Source: Haloferax namakaokahaiae
GTDB taxonomy: Archaea > Halobacteriota > Halobacteria > Halobacteriales > Haloferacaceae
Direction of reading: 5' to 3'
Assembly (NCBI RefSeq): GCF_042663225.1
Contig: NZ_JBHTAA010000001.1
Location: forward strand, 434,001-498,000
Length of the DNA stretch: 64,000 nt
Part shown: positions 24,442 through 33,311 of the stretch, in pieces
How the letters are laid out: every line of letters begins with the position of its first letter
Numbering within the stretch: the first letter of the stretch is position 1
The notes under the pieces: generated by a model
Seen by the model: the letters and a program-made list of their open reading frames with translations, nothing else
Databases searched by the model: none
Told to the model about the DNA's origin: nothing
Position numbers and translations under genes: made by a program

Positions 24442-25380
24442 CTACTCGTTCACTCGGTCGGCACGCCCGCCGAGTTGGTGTCTGAGTTCCTGCCGAATCG
24501 CGTCCCGTTTGAGCAGTACGAACCCGAGGAAGATGAGCGCGAACCCGCCCGCGGTCGAGGCGTTCGGAACTTCGCTCAGGAACAGCCATCCCGAGAGGGC
24601 GGCGAAGATGGGCGCGACGTAGGAGACGAGGTTGATTTCGACCGGGCCGAGGCGCTCCAAGAGGTCGAAGTAGATGAGGAACCCGAGCGCGCTCGCGGCC
24701 AGCGCGAGGTAGAGGAGTGCGGCGATTCCCTCCGTGGAGAGAACTACGTCCGCGAGCGACTCGCCGAGTCCCACAGAGAGCACGTGCATCAAGAGCGCAC
24801 CGAAGAGCATCGACCACGCTTCCATCGTCTCGATAGGCATCTTCGAGTCGATGCGGCGGGTGAGCACCGAACCGAACGCGAACGCTGCGGTCGCCCCGAA
24901 GATGAGGAGTTTGGCGACAGTGCCGCCGGCGAGGAGGTTCGAGGGGTCGAGTTCAGAGAGCACTGCGACACCAGCGAGACCGAGCAGCAGGCCGACGATG
25001 CCGACCGCAGTCAGTCGCTCGTCGGGGAGGAGACCCTGTGCGAACCCCGTCGTGAGGACGGGATTGAGGCTCACGATGACCGCGGCGGCGGCGCTCGTCA
25101 CCGTCGGGTCGGTCTGTCCGATGAACAACAGGGCGTGATAGGCCGCGATGAGGAGGACCGCGCCGACTCCGACTTCCATCCAATCTGCACGACTCCGGGG
25201 GAGCGGCGTCTCGGTGGCGTAGAACGCGTAGGCGAGCATGATGAGACCGGCGATGTCGTAGCGAACCGCCGCGAAGAACACCGGCGGAAAGTACGCCAAT
25301 CCGGCCTTGATGGCCATGAACGCCGAACCCCACACCGCCGCGAGAACCATGAACAGTACGAGGTTACGATACCGGGTCAC
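24442..25380 (-). CDS. EamA/DMT-superfamily permease
   Basis: A 312-residue protein with ten predicted transmembrane helices made of two homologous EamA halves. The first half has MVLAAVWGSAFMAIKAGLAYFPP and the second GATAAFAFGSVLTRRI and NLVSYVAPIFAALSGWLFLSE. Members export metabolites or drugs. The substrate is not readable. The gene is convergent with the small acidic protein gene. Confidence 0.88.
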   Translation of the reverse strand: MTRYRNLVLFMVLAAVWGSAFMAIKAGLAYFPPVFFAAVRYDIAGLIMLAYAFYATETPLPRSRADWMEVGVGAVLLIAAYHALLFIGQTDPTVTSAAAAVIVSLNPVLTTGFAQGLLPDERLTAVGIVGLLLGLAGVAVLSELDPSNLLAGGTVAKLLIFGATAAFAFGSVLTRRIDSKMPIETMEAWSMLFGALLMHVLSVGLGESLADVVLSTEGIAALLYLALAASALGFLIYFDLLERLGPVEINLVSYVAPIFAALSGWLFLSEVPNASTAGGFALIFLGFVLLKRDAIRQELRHQLGGRADRVNE

Positions 25381-25484
25381 AGCGATGATGCGCTGGCGGG
25401 GTGTGTCAACGTTTCGTTATCGGAAGCACTGACGAAGCCGAAAAAAGGTCGTGTCGTCTCGCCAGCGTCGGGTCGTCGTCGCGG

Positions 25485-26816
25485 TCAGTCGTCCGCTTCG
25501 GCGACGGCGCCGTTCGTCGTCTCGATGACCGTCACCTCGTCCGTTCCTTCGAAGAGGTGGCACGCGGCCGGGTGTTCCGTGTCGCCGACGGCCGGGCGGC
25601 GTTCCTCGCACGGACTGGCGAAGTGGGTGTACAGTACTTCCTGTGCCTTCTCGCTGTCGCCCGCTGCGAGGTGGCTCAGTGCCGTATCGAAGTGGCCGGC
25701 AACCGCCCCTCTGAGTTCGACATCGACGAAGCGTGACCGCGCTTCCTCGATGAACGCTTCTTCGTCGGTGCGCTCGGGGTCTGCGGCCTCCCAGATGTGT
25801 TCGGGATTCACGTCGCCGGCGGCGAACGCATCGCGGAGGTCCATCACCGAGCGATACGTCTGCTGGTCGATATCGAGGTCTTCGGGCGGAATGACCACCG
25901 GACAGCGCGTCCGGAACCGACATCCGGACGGCGGACTCTTCGGTGACGGAACGTCGCCCGAGAGCGCTTCGACGCGTCGGCCGTGTTCCGACATGCCCGC
26001 CCGCGGAACACTCTCCAAGAGCGCCTGCGTGTACGGGTGTTTCGGCGAGTCGAACAACTCGTCGGTCGGCCCGAGTTCGACGATGTTGCCGAGGTACATC
26101 ACGGCCACGCGGTCACAGATGTGGCGGACGACACTCAGGTCATGTGCGATAAAGAGGTACGTCAACCCGAACTCGTCTTGCAGGTCGTCGAGGAGGTTGA
26201 GCACCTGCGCTTGGACGCTCACGTCGAGTGCCGAGACCGGTTCGTCGAGGACGATGAACTCGGGTTCGAGTGCGAGCGCGCGAGCGATGCCGATACGCTG
26301 GCGTTGGCCACCGGAGAACTCGTGTGGGTAGCGGTCGAGGTGGTTCGCCGATAGCCCGACGCGTTCGAGCAAGTCGGCGACCTTGTCTCTGCGCCACTCG
26401 CGTTTCGTCTGCTCGCCCGGGTCTTCCGGGATGCCGTGAATCGTGAGCGGTTCGGAGACGATATCGCCAATCGTCATCCGCGGGTCGAGACTCGAAAACG
26501 GGTCCTGGAAGACGATTTGGACGTCCCTACGGAACTGCTTGAGTTCCGTCGAGTCCATCTCGAAGACGTTCTCGCCGTCGAACAGCACCTCGCCGTCGGT
26601 CGCTTCGCGGAGTCGCAAGAGCGTCTCGCCGGTCGTGGACTTGCCACACCCGGACTCGCCGACAAGCCCGAGCGTCTCGCCCGGTTGGATGTCGAACGAG
26701 ATGCCATCGACGGCTTTCACGCTCTCGGCGTCGCGGCCGAGGAGGCTGTCGATGAGCGTGTCCTGTTCGAAGTAGTACTTCTGCAGTTCGCGGACTTGGA
26801 GGATCGGCTCAGTCAT
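25485..26816 (-). CDS. dppF: oligopeptide/dipeptide ABC transporter ATP-binding protein (DppF type)
   Basis: A 443-residue ATPase: Walker A GESGCGKSTTGE, Q-loop IVFQDPFSSLDP, signature FSGGQRQRIGIARAL, Walker B FIVLDEPVSALD and the H-loop AHDLSV. The C-terminal oligopeptide region begins with GCRFRTRCP. About 95 extra acidic residues are inserted before SPCEERRP and HPAACHLFEG, which normally follow directly. The insert is unusual. The start overlaps the dppD stop by 8 bases. It is the last gene of the dppA-B-C-D-F operon and energises peptide uptake with DppD. Confidence 0.9.
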   Translation of the reverse strand: MTEPILQVRELQKYYFEQDTLIDSLLGRDAESVKAVDGISFDIQPGETLGLVGESGCGKSTTGETLLRLREATDGEVLFDGENVFEMDSTELKQFRRDVQIVFQDPFSSLDPRMTIGDIVSEPLTIHGIPEDPGEQTKREWRRDKVADLLERVGLSANHLDRYPHEFSGGQRQRIGIARALALEPEFIVLDEPVSALDVSVQAQVLNLLDDLQDEFGLTYLFIAHDLSVVRHICDRVAVMYLGNIVELGPTDELFDSPKHPYTQALLESVPRAGMSEHGRRVEALSGDVPSPKSPPSGCRFRTRCPVVIPPEDLDIDQQTYRSVMDLRDAFAAGDVNPEHIWEAADPERTDEEAFIEEARSRFVDVELRGAVAGHFDTALSHLAAGDSEKAQEVLYTHFASPCEERRPAVGDTEHPAACHLFEGTDEVTVIETTNGAVAEADD

Positions 26817-27975
26817 CGGCCACCTCCGGTGCTTCGACGGCGTCCGTCGGGTCGAACTCGCGTTCTGCGAGCACACACCGGACGCTGTGTCGGTCGTCAA
26901 CGTCGTACTCTGGGATGCGGGTGAGACAGTCGTTCATAGCCTTCGGACAGCGGTCTGCGAAGAAGCAGGCGTTGGGCATCTCCGATTCGAGCAGGCTCGG
27001 CACGTTCCCCGAAATCGGTTCGAGTCGTGCGGAGGGCGCGTCGAGGTCCGGAATCGACCCCAACAGCCCCTCGGTGTACGGGTGGACCGAGTTCTCGAAG
27101 ATGTCTTCGAGCGTGCCGCGCTCGACGATTTCGCCGGCGTACATGACGCCGACGCGGTCGCACATCCGGGCGATGACGCCAAGGTTGTGCGTAATCATCA
27201 GGATGCTCATGTCCTCTTCTTCTTGGAGGTCACGGAGCAGGTTCAGAATCTGCGCCTGAATCGTCACGTCGAGCGCCGTCGTCGGTTCGTCGGCGATGAG
27301 GATGTCGGGTTCGCCGGCGAGCGCCTGCGCAATCATCGCGCGCTGGAGCATCCCGCCCGAGAACTGGTGCGGGTACTCGTGTGCCCGGTCTTCGGGGTCG
27401 GGAATCCCGACCTGTTCGAGCAGTTCGACGGCGCGGTCCATGCTCTCCTCGGAGACGTAGTCCTGCGACGGGACGAGCGTATCGACGATGTAGGACCCGA
27501 GCCCGTAGCCTTGCGTCCGCGAGCGCGTGCTTCGCGGATTCGACCGGGCGCGTTGCTGTGCCTCGACCGCTTCGGCGATTTGCTCGCCGACGGTAATCGA
27601 GGGGTTGAAACTGCTCATCGGGTCCTGGAAGATCATGCTGAACGACGGCCCGCGAAGCGACCGGCGGACGCCCTCGGGGAGTCGTCGAATGTCCACGAAC
27701 TCGCCATCGACGGCGTCCGGTTTACTGTCGCGGAACTCGTCGGCGAGGTCGGGGTTCCGGTACCAGATTTCGCCGCCGGTGATTCTGCCGGGCGAGTCGA
27801 TGAGGTCGATGACCGAGAGCGCCGTCACCGACTTACCCGACCCGGATTCGCCGACGATGCCGAAGATTTCGCCGTCTTCGACGTCGAACGAGACGCTATC
27901 GACGGCGTTGACTTTGCCATCTTCGGTGAAGAAACTGGTCGAGAGGTCCCGAATCTTGAGGATTTTCTCGGCCAC
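26809..27975 (-). CDS. dppD: oligopeptide/dipeptide ABC transporter ATP-binding protein (DppD type)
   Basis: A 388-residue ATPase: Walker A GESGSGKSVTAL, SMIFQDPMSSFNP, signature FSGGMLQRAMIAQAL, Walker B ILIADEPTTALD and ITHNLGV. The C-terminal Cys region is PNACFFADRCPKAMNDC... HSVRCVL. An insertion of ~35 residues (QQRARSNPRSTRSRTQG and on) lies after the Q-loop. The start is a GTG. A GGGAGG ribosome site eight bases before GTG 27975 supports it, and another in-frame GTG at 27984 overlaps the dppC stop. Both overlaps point to translational coupling in the operon. Confidence 0.9.
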   Translation of the reverse strand: MAEKILKIRDLSTSFFTEDGKVNAVDSVSFDVEDGEIFGIVGESGSGKSVTALSVIDLIDSPGRITGGEIWYRNPDLADEFRDSKPDAVDGEFVDIRRLPEGVRRSLRGPSFSMIFQDPMSSFNPSITVGEQIAEAVEAQQRARSNPRSTRSRTQGYGLGSYIVDTLVPSQDYVSEESMDRAVELLEQVGIPDPEDRAHEYPHQFSGGMLQRAMIAQALAGEPDILIADEPTTALDVTIQAQILNLLRDLQEEEDMSILMITHNLGVIARMCDRVGVMYAGEIVERGTLEDIFENSVHPYTEGLLGSIPDLDAPSARLEPISGNVPSLLESEMPNACFFADRCPKAMNDCLTRIPEYDVDDRHSVRCVLAEREFDPTDAVEAPEVADD

Positions 27976-27976
27976 G

Positions 27977-29041
27977 TTAGACACCTCCCTCCCCTTCGAT
28001 ACCGGGGTCGAGCGCGTCACGCAGCCAGTCGCCGACGAGGTTCAGACCGATGACGGTGACGACGATTGCCAGTCCGGGCATCGTCGAAATCCACCACGCG
28101 GTCGATTGGTACTGCCGGCCGAGGGCGATGTCGAAGCCCCACGAGACGCTCGCCCCCGAGAACCCGAGGAACGACAGCGCTGATTCGAGGAGGATAATCG
28201 CGGCCACCTGAATCGTCGCCAGGACGAGAATCGGCGTGATGGCGTTCGGGAGGACGTGTCGGAGCATCGTCCGCCCGTCGCTCGCACCGAGGGCGCGCGC
28301 GGCCTTTACGTACTCTTCTTGGCGAATCGAGAGTGCTTCACCGCGGGCGACCCGCGCGAACCACACCCAGTTGACGAGCGCGACGACGAGAATCACCGTC
28401 CCCGGGAGGATGATGTCCTTCGGCATGTTGGTCGAAAGCCCGAGTGCCGACCGGAACGCGCCGGAGATTCCGGTCACCACGAACGGGTCGGGAATCGCCA
28501 CTTTCGCCTGTCCCCAGACGCCGACGAGGGCGATTGCGAGGACGAGCGAGGGGAACGCGAGCATGATGTCGGCACCGCGCATCAACACGTCGTCAACCCG
28601 GCCGCGGTAGAACCCGGCCGAGAGACCGACGGTGACGCCGATGAGTGCGGCGAGCGTCGTCCCGAACAGACCGACGAGAATCGACGTGCGGGCACCGTAG
28701 ATGACCCGAGAGAGGATGTCTCTGCCGTTGGCGTCGGTCCCGAGCGGATGTGCCAGCGTGGCGTTCGTGTACACGGTCTGTTCTTCGGTCTGGACCTGAC
28801 CGTTTTCGATGACGACACTGCCGTTTTCCATGAGGGTCACCTCTTTCGTCTCTTGGGTACTGAACCCGAGCGGCGGTTGGCGTGCGTTATCGAGGGTCTG
28901 TTTCATTGGGCTGTACGGCGAGATAAACGGGGCGAAGATTGCCATCGCCAAGATGAGGACGACGACGACGATGCCAATCTTTGCGAGGACGCTCCGCGAG
29001 AGTTCCCGGCGGAGATTCCGTAGTGTACGTTCTGATATCAT
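27977..29041 (-). CDS. dppC: dipeptide ABC transporter permease (DppC type)
   Basis: A 354-residue inner permease. It begins MISERTLRNLRRELSRS, and TM1 is KIGIVVVVLILAMAIFAPF. A long external loop (about 80 residues) is followed by the transport core with LVGLFGTTLAALIGVTVGL. The EAA loop is EEYVKAARALGASDGRTMLRHVLPN. TM segments near the C-terminus include LLESALSFLGFSG and WWISTMPGLAIVVTVIGLNLVGD. It pairs with DppB to form the channel. The 17-base gap to dppB has no promoter. Confidence 0.92.
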   Translation of the reverse strand: MISERTLRNLRRELSRSVLAKIGIVVVVLILAMAIFAPFISPYSPMKQTLDNARQPPLGFSTQETKEVTLMENGSVVIENGQVQTEEQTVYTNATLAHPLGTDANGRDILSRVIYGARTSILVGLFGTTLAALIGVTVGLSAGFYRGRVDDVLMRGADIMLAFPSLVLAIALVGVWGQAKVAIPDPFVVTGISGAFRSALGLSTNMPKDIILPGTVILVVALVNWVWFARVARGEALSIRQEEYVKAARALGASDGRTMLRHVLPNAITPILVLATIQVAAIILLESALSFLGFSGASVSWGFDIALGRQYQSTAWWISTMPGLAIVVTVIGLNLVGDWLRDALDPGIEGEGGV

Positions 29042-29058
29042 TAAAAATACCGACGAGG

Positions 29059-30057
29059 TTAGTCGTAGGCCACCTGTGGGTTGACGTAGGCGTACAGGGC
29101 GTCTACGAGGATGTTCACGAGGACGAACCCGACAGCGACGGCGATGAGCGAACCTTGAAGGACCGGCCAGTCGCGCGCGTTGATGCTGTTGATGATGAGC
29201 GTCCCCAGTCCGGGCCACGCGAAGACCGCCTCCGTAATCACTGCGCCCCCGATGAGCGTCCCGAGTTGTAACCCGATGACGGTGATGACGGGGATGAGCG
29301 TGTTACGAAGTGCGTGCTTGTATCGGACGAGCGTCTCGGGAAGTCCCTTCGCACGAGATGCTCTGACGTAGGTCTGCCCGAGTTGGTCGAGCATTCCACT
29401 TCTGGTCAACCGCGTAATGAGTGCGGTGAAGTACGTCCCGAGTGTGATCGCCGGAAGCGTAATGTGATACACCCAGGTTTGAAAACCATCGACTGCCGCG
29501 CCGAGGTTCCCATCGATTGCTCGCATCATGATTCCGTCCAGTCCGATCGGGCGTTGGCTCGTCGGGAACACGTTGAGCTGCACCGCGAACACGATGATGA
29601 GCATCACGCCCAACCAGAAGTTCGGCGTACTGATGCCGACGAGTGAGAACACCGTCGCACCGTAGTCCGCAGGCTCGTGCCGTCGGGTCGCCGAGACGAC
29701 GCCGAGCGGAATCGCAATGATGACCGCCACGACTGTCGCCGCGATGGCGAGTTCGAGCGTCGCGGGCAGTTTCGTCACGACTCGCGCCGAAACCGGCGTT
29801 CGGGTGACGAGCGAGACGCCCAAATCCCCGAACGGAATGCCGGAGATGAAATTCCAATACTGGACGTACAGGGGCTGGTCGAGCCCGAGTTCGGCGATAA
29901 CTTGCGCTCTCACTTCGGGCGTGACGTCCGGCGGTAACAGGACGTTTGCCGGGTCGCCCGGGGAGATGAATCGCAGTCCGAAGACCACGGTGATGACCCC
30001 CCAGATGACGAACAGCCCTTGGAGCGAGCGCTTGATGAGGAACCTCGATAGCGACAT
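29059..30057 (-). CDS. dppB: dipeptide ABC transporter permease (DppB type)
   Basis: A 332-residue permease: MSLSRFLIKRSLQGLFVIWG start, LRFISPGDPANVLL and LGLDQPLYVQYWNF typical of DppB/OppB N-termini, core GATVFSLVGISTPNFWLGVM and EAA loop TYVRASRAKGLPETLVRYKHALRN. About six transmembrane segments are visible. It follows dppA by three bases. It forms the membrane pore with DppC. Confidence 0.92.
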   Translation of the reverse strand: MSLSRFLIKRSLQGLFVIWGVITVVFGLRFISPGDPANVLLPPDVTPEVRAQVIAELGLDQPLYVQYWNFISGIPFGDLGVSLVTRTPVSARVVTKLPATLELAIAATVVAVIIAIPLGVVSATRRHEPADYGATVFSLVGISTPNFWLGVMLIIVFAVQLNVFPTSQRPIGLDGIMMRAIDGNLGAAVDGFQTWVYHITLPAITLGTYFTALITRLTRSGMLDQLGQTYVRASRAKGLPETLVRYKHALRNTLIPVITVIGLQLGTLIGGAVITEAVFAWPGLGTLIINSINARDWPVLQGSLIAVAVGFVLVNILVDALYAYVNPQVAYD

Positions 30058-30060
30058 CGA

Positions 30061-31695
30061 CTACTTCTGGCTCATCGCGTACGCGTCGATACGCTCGTCG
30101 GAGCGGGCTTCCCACTCGATGGCGTCGTTGACGCCGTAGACGCTGTACTGCTGGTTGAGGAAGATCCACGGAGCCTGCTCGTGCGCGTAGGCGTTCGCCT
30201 CTTGGAGCGTCGCTTCGCGTTCTTCGCCGGTCTGGTTGCCCGCATCTTCGAGGTAGGAGTCGAACTGCTCGTCCTGCCACGTGGTGAGCGTCCCGTCGGA
30301 GGCGAGGAGCGCCGCCATGACGAGACCACCGTCGAAGGTCGCTTCACCCCAGCCGATGAGGAACCAGTGCGGACGGGCCTCGATGGAGCCTGCGAGCAGT
30401 TCGTCAACGAGCGAACCGAAGTCGCGCTCGCGGACCGTCGCGCTGACGTTCGGCAGTTCGTCGATGTAGCCGGCGACGGCCTGTGCGATTTCGAGGTCTT
30501 TCAGGTAGCGACCGACCGGCGTGTTGAGTTCGATTTCCGCGCCCGCGTAGCCGGAGGCTTCGACGAGTGCTTCCGCCTCTTCGGGGTCGTACGGGTAGTC
30601 TTCCACGCTGTCGTCGTGGCCGACGAACTCGGGAAGCGTCGGTTGGTTCGTCGTCGCACCGAAGCCGCCGAGGATGTTCTGAACGATGCTCTCGAGGTCG
30701 ATCGCGTAGTTCATCGCCTGGCGGAACTCGACGGAGTCGAACGGCTCGACGTCGTAGCGCATCGCGTTGTAGATGATACGCGTCGATGGTGCCGCGGCGA
30801 CACGCGTGCTGTCGTTGTTGTTGACGCGCTGGACTTCCTGCGGCGGGACGTTGACGACGACGTCCGTCTCACCGGCGAGCAGTTGGTTGACACGCGTGCT
30901 CGCTTCTGCGGCCGCACGGAAGGTGAGCGTCGAGACTTCGGCGGGTTCCTGCCAGTAGTCTTCGTAGCGCGTGAGGACGACTTCCTCGTCTTCGGTGTAC
31001 GATTCGAGCTGGAACGGACCGGTCCCGTTCATCTGCTGGCCGACTTCGGCCTTGCTGCGCTCTTCGACCCACGATTGCTGCATGACGTCGAGGTAGGTCG
31101 CAAACTCGGAGAACACGATGGGGTTCAACGAGGAGTTGTTGACCGTGACGACGCCGTCGCCGGAGGCTTCCGCGCCCGCGACGCCAGCGAGCTGGTCGCT
31201 CTGCGGGCTTGCGAAGCTCACTTCGGGGTCAACGACGCGGTTGATGCTGTAGGCGGCGTCTTCTGCGGTCAGTTCGTCGCCGTTGTGGAAGGTGACACCC
31301 TCCCGGAGTTCGAACTCGACGGAGTTGCCCTCGGCGCGCTCGTAGTTCGTTGCGAGTGCCGTCTGGACAGCACCAGTCGCGTCACGGGTCAGCAGGCCTT
31401 CGTACGCGTGGAGCACCACGATGTCGGTCGGCGTCTCGCGGTGGTCCTGCGGGTCGAGACCCGAGGGCATCTGACCCTGCGTGATGGTGACTTCGAAGTC
31501 GCCCATCGTCTCGCCACCACTCTCGGTCGTGGTCGTCGATTCTTCCGTCTCGGTCTCTTCGCCACCAGACTCGGTGGTCGTCGTTTCCTCATCACCACCG
31601 CCGCCGGTACAACCTGCAAGCGATGCGGCGGCTGCCGCGCTGCCAGCTAGCTTGAGGTAGGACCGTCGGTTGATATGAGAATCGCTATCACTCAT
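30061..31695 (-). CDS. dppA: peptide ABC transporter substrate-binding lipoprotein (DppA type)
   Basis: A 544-residue SBP_bac_5 family protein. The Tat signal and lipobox are RRSYLKLAGSAAAAASLAGC, followed by a Thr/Glu-rich tether. The mature protein contains LREGVTFHNGDELTAEDAAYS (shown split: LREGVTFHNGDE, LTAEDAAYSINR), LNPIVFSEFA and APWIFLNQQ in the usual order. It binds peptides outside the membrane and delivers them to DppBC. ATG 31695 is 17 codons into the open frame. It matches a leaderless promoter: the TATA sequence TTTATATAA (31718-31726) lies ~27 bases upstream. Confidence 0.92.
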   Translation of the reverse strand: MSDSDSHINRRSYLKLAGSAAAAASLAGCTGGGGDEETTTTESGGEETETEESTTTTESGGETMGDFEVTITQGQMPSGLDPQDHRETPTDIVVLHAYEGLLTRDATGAVQTALATNYERAEGNSVEFELREGVTFHNGDELTAEDAAYSINRVVDPEVSFASPQSDQLAGVAGAEASGDGVVTVNNSSLNPIVFSEFATYLDVMQQSWVEERSKAEVGQQMNGTGPFQLESYTEDEEVVLTRYEDYWQEPAEVSTLTFRAAAEASTRVNQLLAGETDVVVNVPPQEVQRVNNNDSTRVAAAPSTRIIYNAMRYDVEPFDSVEFRQAMNYAIDLESIVQNILGGFGATTNQPTLPEFVGHDDSVEDYPYDPEEAEALVEASGYAGAEIELNTPVGRYLKDLEIAQAVAGYIDELPNVSATVRERDFGSLVDELLAGSIEARPHWFLIGWGEATFDGGLVMAALLASDGTLTTWQDEQFDSYLEDAGNQTGEEREATLQEANAYAHEQAPWIFLNQQYSVYGVNDAIEWEARSDERIDAYAMSQK

Positions 31696-31717
31696 CGAAG
31701 GTAGATTGCGGCCACCA

Positions 31718-31726
31718 TTTATATAA
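31718..31726 (-). promoter_or_regulatory. TATA box of the dpp operon
   Basis: TTATATAAA on the minus strand, centred ~27 bases before the dppA ATG. It predicts a leaderless dppABCDF transcript. Confidence 0.7.
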
Positions 31727-31847
31727 CCTTTGCAAAATCCTAGCATACTGAATTTTGGCCTACATATATACCGATAGGATGTGACAGATTGACTGTCTGA
31801 ATGGAACCCGGGGTACGTTTATTACCACCCCTGACCGAATGATTGGT

Positions 31848-32480
31848 ATGGCCGTTACCGGCCGTCCAACGCTCAGAAATCTGTTCGATGAGTCGCCCAC
31901 CCCTCACATTGCGCACCCGCCGCGCACACATCAACGGCACTTCTACGTCGCCACAGATGGGTCGTATCGACCCGAGGGTGGCGGTTTGGGCGTCGTCATC
32001 GAAGCCCGCGATGGCGAACGAGTTGCTCGTCTCTCACTCCCGGATGTCGCGCCGAACAACAACGTCTCAGAGTATCGAGCGCTGCATCTGGGTCTCGACG
32101 TACTCGCAGACCGCGCCCCACCGACCGCGCGAATCGGCATCCTCCTCGACCACGACGACCTCGCGGCGAACGTGAACAACGCGGTACTCGCCAGTGCGCA
32201 CCCCAACTGGAAGCCGCCGAAGCCGATTTCGGTGCCCGAAGGGAGCGAACACCACTGGCGTGGTATCCGCGCACGAATCGCTGGCTTCCACGAAGTCCGC
32301 GCCGCTCGTCTCAACAGTCGAGAGAACCCGGCACACCCCCTGGCGAATGCGCCGAACGAGTATCAACACGTCAATCGGCAACCCGCACGGTGTGTGCTCC
32401 CCAACCCGCCCGAGTTCGACACCGAGCGTGATGCGAGCTATCTCCCGCCCTCGCGGTTCGAAGGCCGCGCAAGCGACTGA
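31848..32480 (+). CDS. ribonuclease H-like domain protein
   Basis: A 210-residue protein. Residues ~30-110 show an RNase HI-like strand/helix pattern: FYVATDGSYRPEGGGLGVVIEA (in two parts FYVATDGSYRP and GGGLGVVIEA), then NNNVSEYRALHLGLDVLAD with the Glu of the second motif, then GILLDHDDLAANVNN. This gives the D-E-D order of RNase H carboxylates. The C-terminal half is Pro/Asn-rich and not typical. It could act on RNA/DNA hybrids. ATG 31839 is an alternative start. TATA-like GTTTATTACC lies ~28 bases upstream, so the message is leaderless. It is divergent from dppA. Confidence 0.7.
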   Translation: MAVTGRPTLRNLFDESPTPHIAHPPRTHQRHFYVATDGSYRPEGGGLGVVIEARDGERVARLSLPDVAPNNNVSEYRALHLGLDVLADRAPPTARIGILLDHDDLAANVNNAVLASAHPNWKPPKPISVPEGSEHHWRGIRARIAGFHEVRAARLNSRENPAHPLANAPNEYQHVNRQPARCVLPNPPEFDTERDASYLPPSRFEGRASD

Positions 32481-32597
32481 GTCGCTGGCCTGACGCACAC
32501 CCTGCGTCTGCCGGCGACCCCTCGCACGCGGAGTGAACTACCGAGTGGTCTCTCACTCCGACAAAAAGTTGACAACAAATTCGAGCGAGTGACGACT

Positions 32598-33287
32598 ATG
32601 GATGCCACCAGCGAGACACTCGATGGATTCGACCCGCGGAGTTCGGGTCTCTCGCCGCTCGGCGGCACCCTTCGTCGCCACTGGATTCGTCTCGCGTTCA
32701 ATGGCGTTCTCGTCGGGTTTCTCGCGTCGCATATCCTCCAAGACCCCGGTGTGCTGTCGTTGACTGCGGGTCGCCACCAAGATGTCGCGTTCACGACGAC
32801 CGATTACCTCGTCCGCCTCGAAGTCGGCCTGCTCGTCGGGGCTATCGCCGGCGGTCTCCACCTCCTCAACCTGACGAGTCGTCATCCCGATGTCTCGCTC
32901 TGGGGTGAGCGGAGATCTCTCGTCGCTGCGGCGGTGCTGGCCGGTGGTGGTCTCTTCGTCGGGCGCGCGGTTGCGCCGACGCTCGTTTCGCTCCTCGTCG
33001 CTACCGACCGACTCGCTCCAGCTGCTCGGCAGTCGATGCTCGAACTCGAACTGTTCTTCCCCGTCGCCGTCGCTATCGGTGTCGCGGCGGCACCAACACT
33101 ACTCGCACTGAGTCGTTCGGGCGCGGTTACACCCCGACTCAGCGGGCAGGCACGCGGCGCGTTCGTCCTGCTGACGGTGTCGTTCGCGGCGCTGTTCTCG
33201 CCACCGGACCCGGCGACGTTCGCGCTGTTCGCTATCCCGCCGTTCGTCGGGCTTGGCGTGGCTATCTGGTGGGTCGAGTTTCGCTAA
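32598..33287 (+). CDS. divergent TatC-like membrane protein
   Basis: A 229-residue protein with six hydrophobic segments. Its order of short motifs is colinear with TatC. LRRHWIRLAFNGVLVGFLAS corresponds to the LRKRLL first helix. FTTTDYLVRLEVGLLVG corresponds to the FFTPIKL segment, and WGERRSLVAAAVLAGGGLF to HERRLVVPLL. FFPVAVAIGVAAAPTLLALS corresponds to FGLVFEVPVAIVLL, SRSGAVTPRL to the GITSPEDLRK loop, and FSPPDPATFALFAIP to LTPPDVFSQTLLAIP. TatC is the twin-arginine receptor. The N-terminal Glu of TatC is missing. No TatA lies nearby. The resemblance was judged by eye. Confidence 0.5.
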   Translation: MDATSETLDGFDPRSSGLSPLGGTLRRHWIRLAFNGVLVGFLASHILQDPGVLSLTAGRHQDVAFTTTDYLVRLEVGLLVGAIAGGLHLLNLTSRHPDVSLWGERRSLVAAAVLAGGGLFVGRAVAPTLVSLLVATDRLAPAARQSMLELELFFPVAVAIGVAAAPTLLALSRSGAVTPRLSGQARGAFVLLTVSFAALFSPPDPATFALFAIPPFVGLGVAIWWVEFR

Positions 33288-33311
33288 CAGAAAAGCTCGT
33301 GTTCGAGTGTT

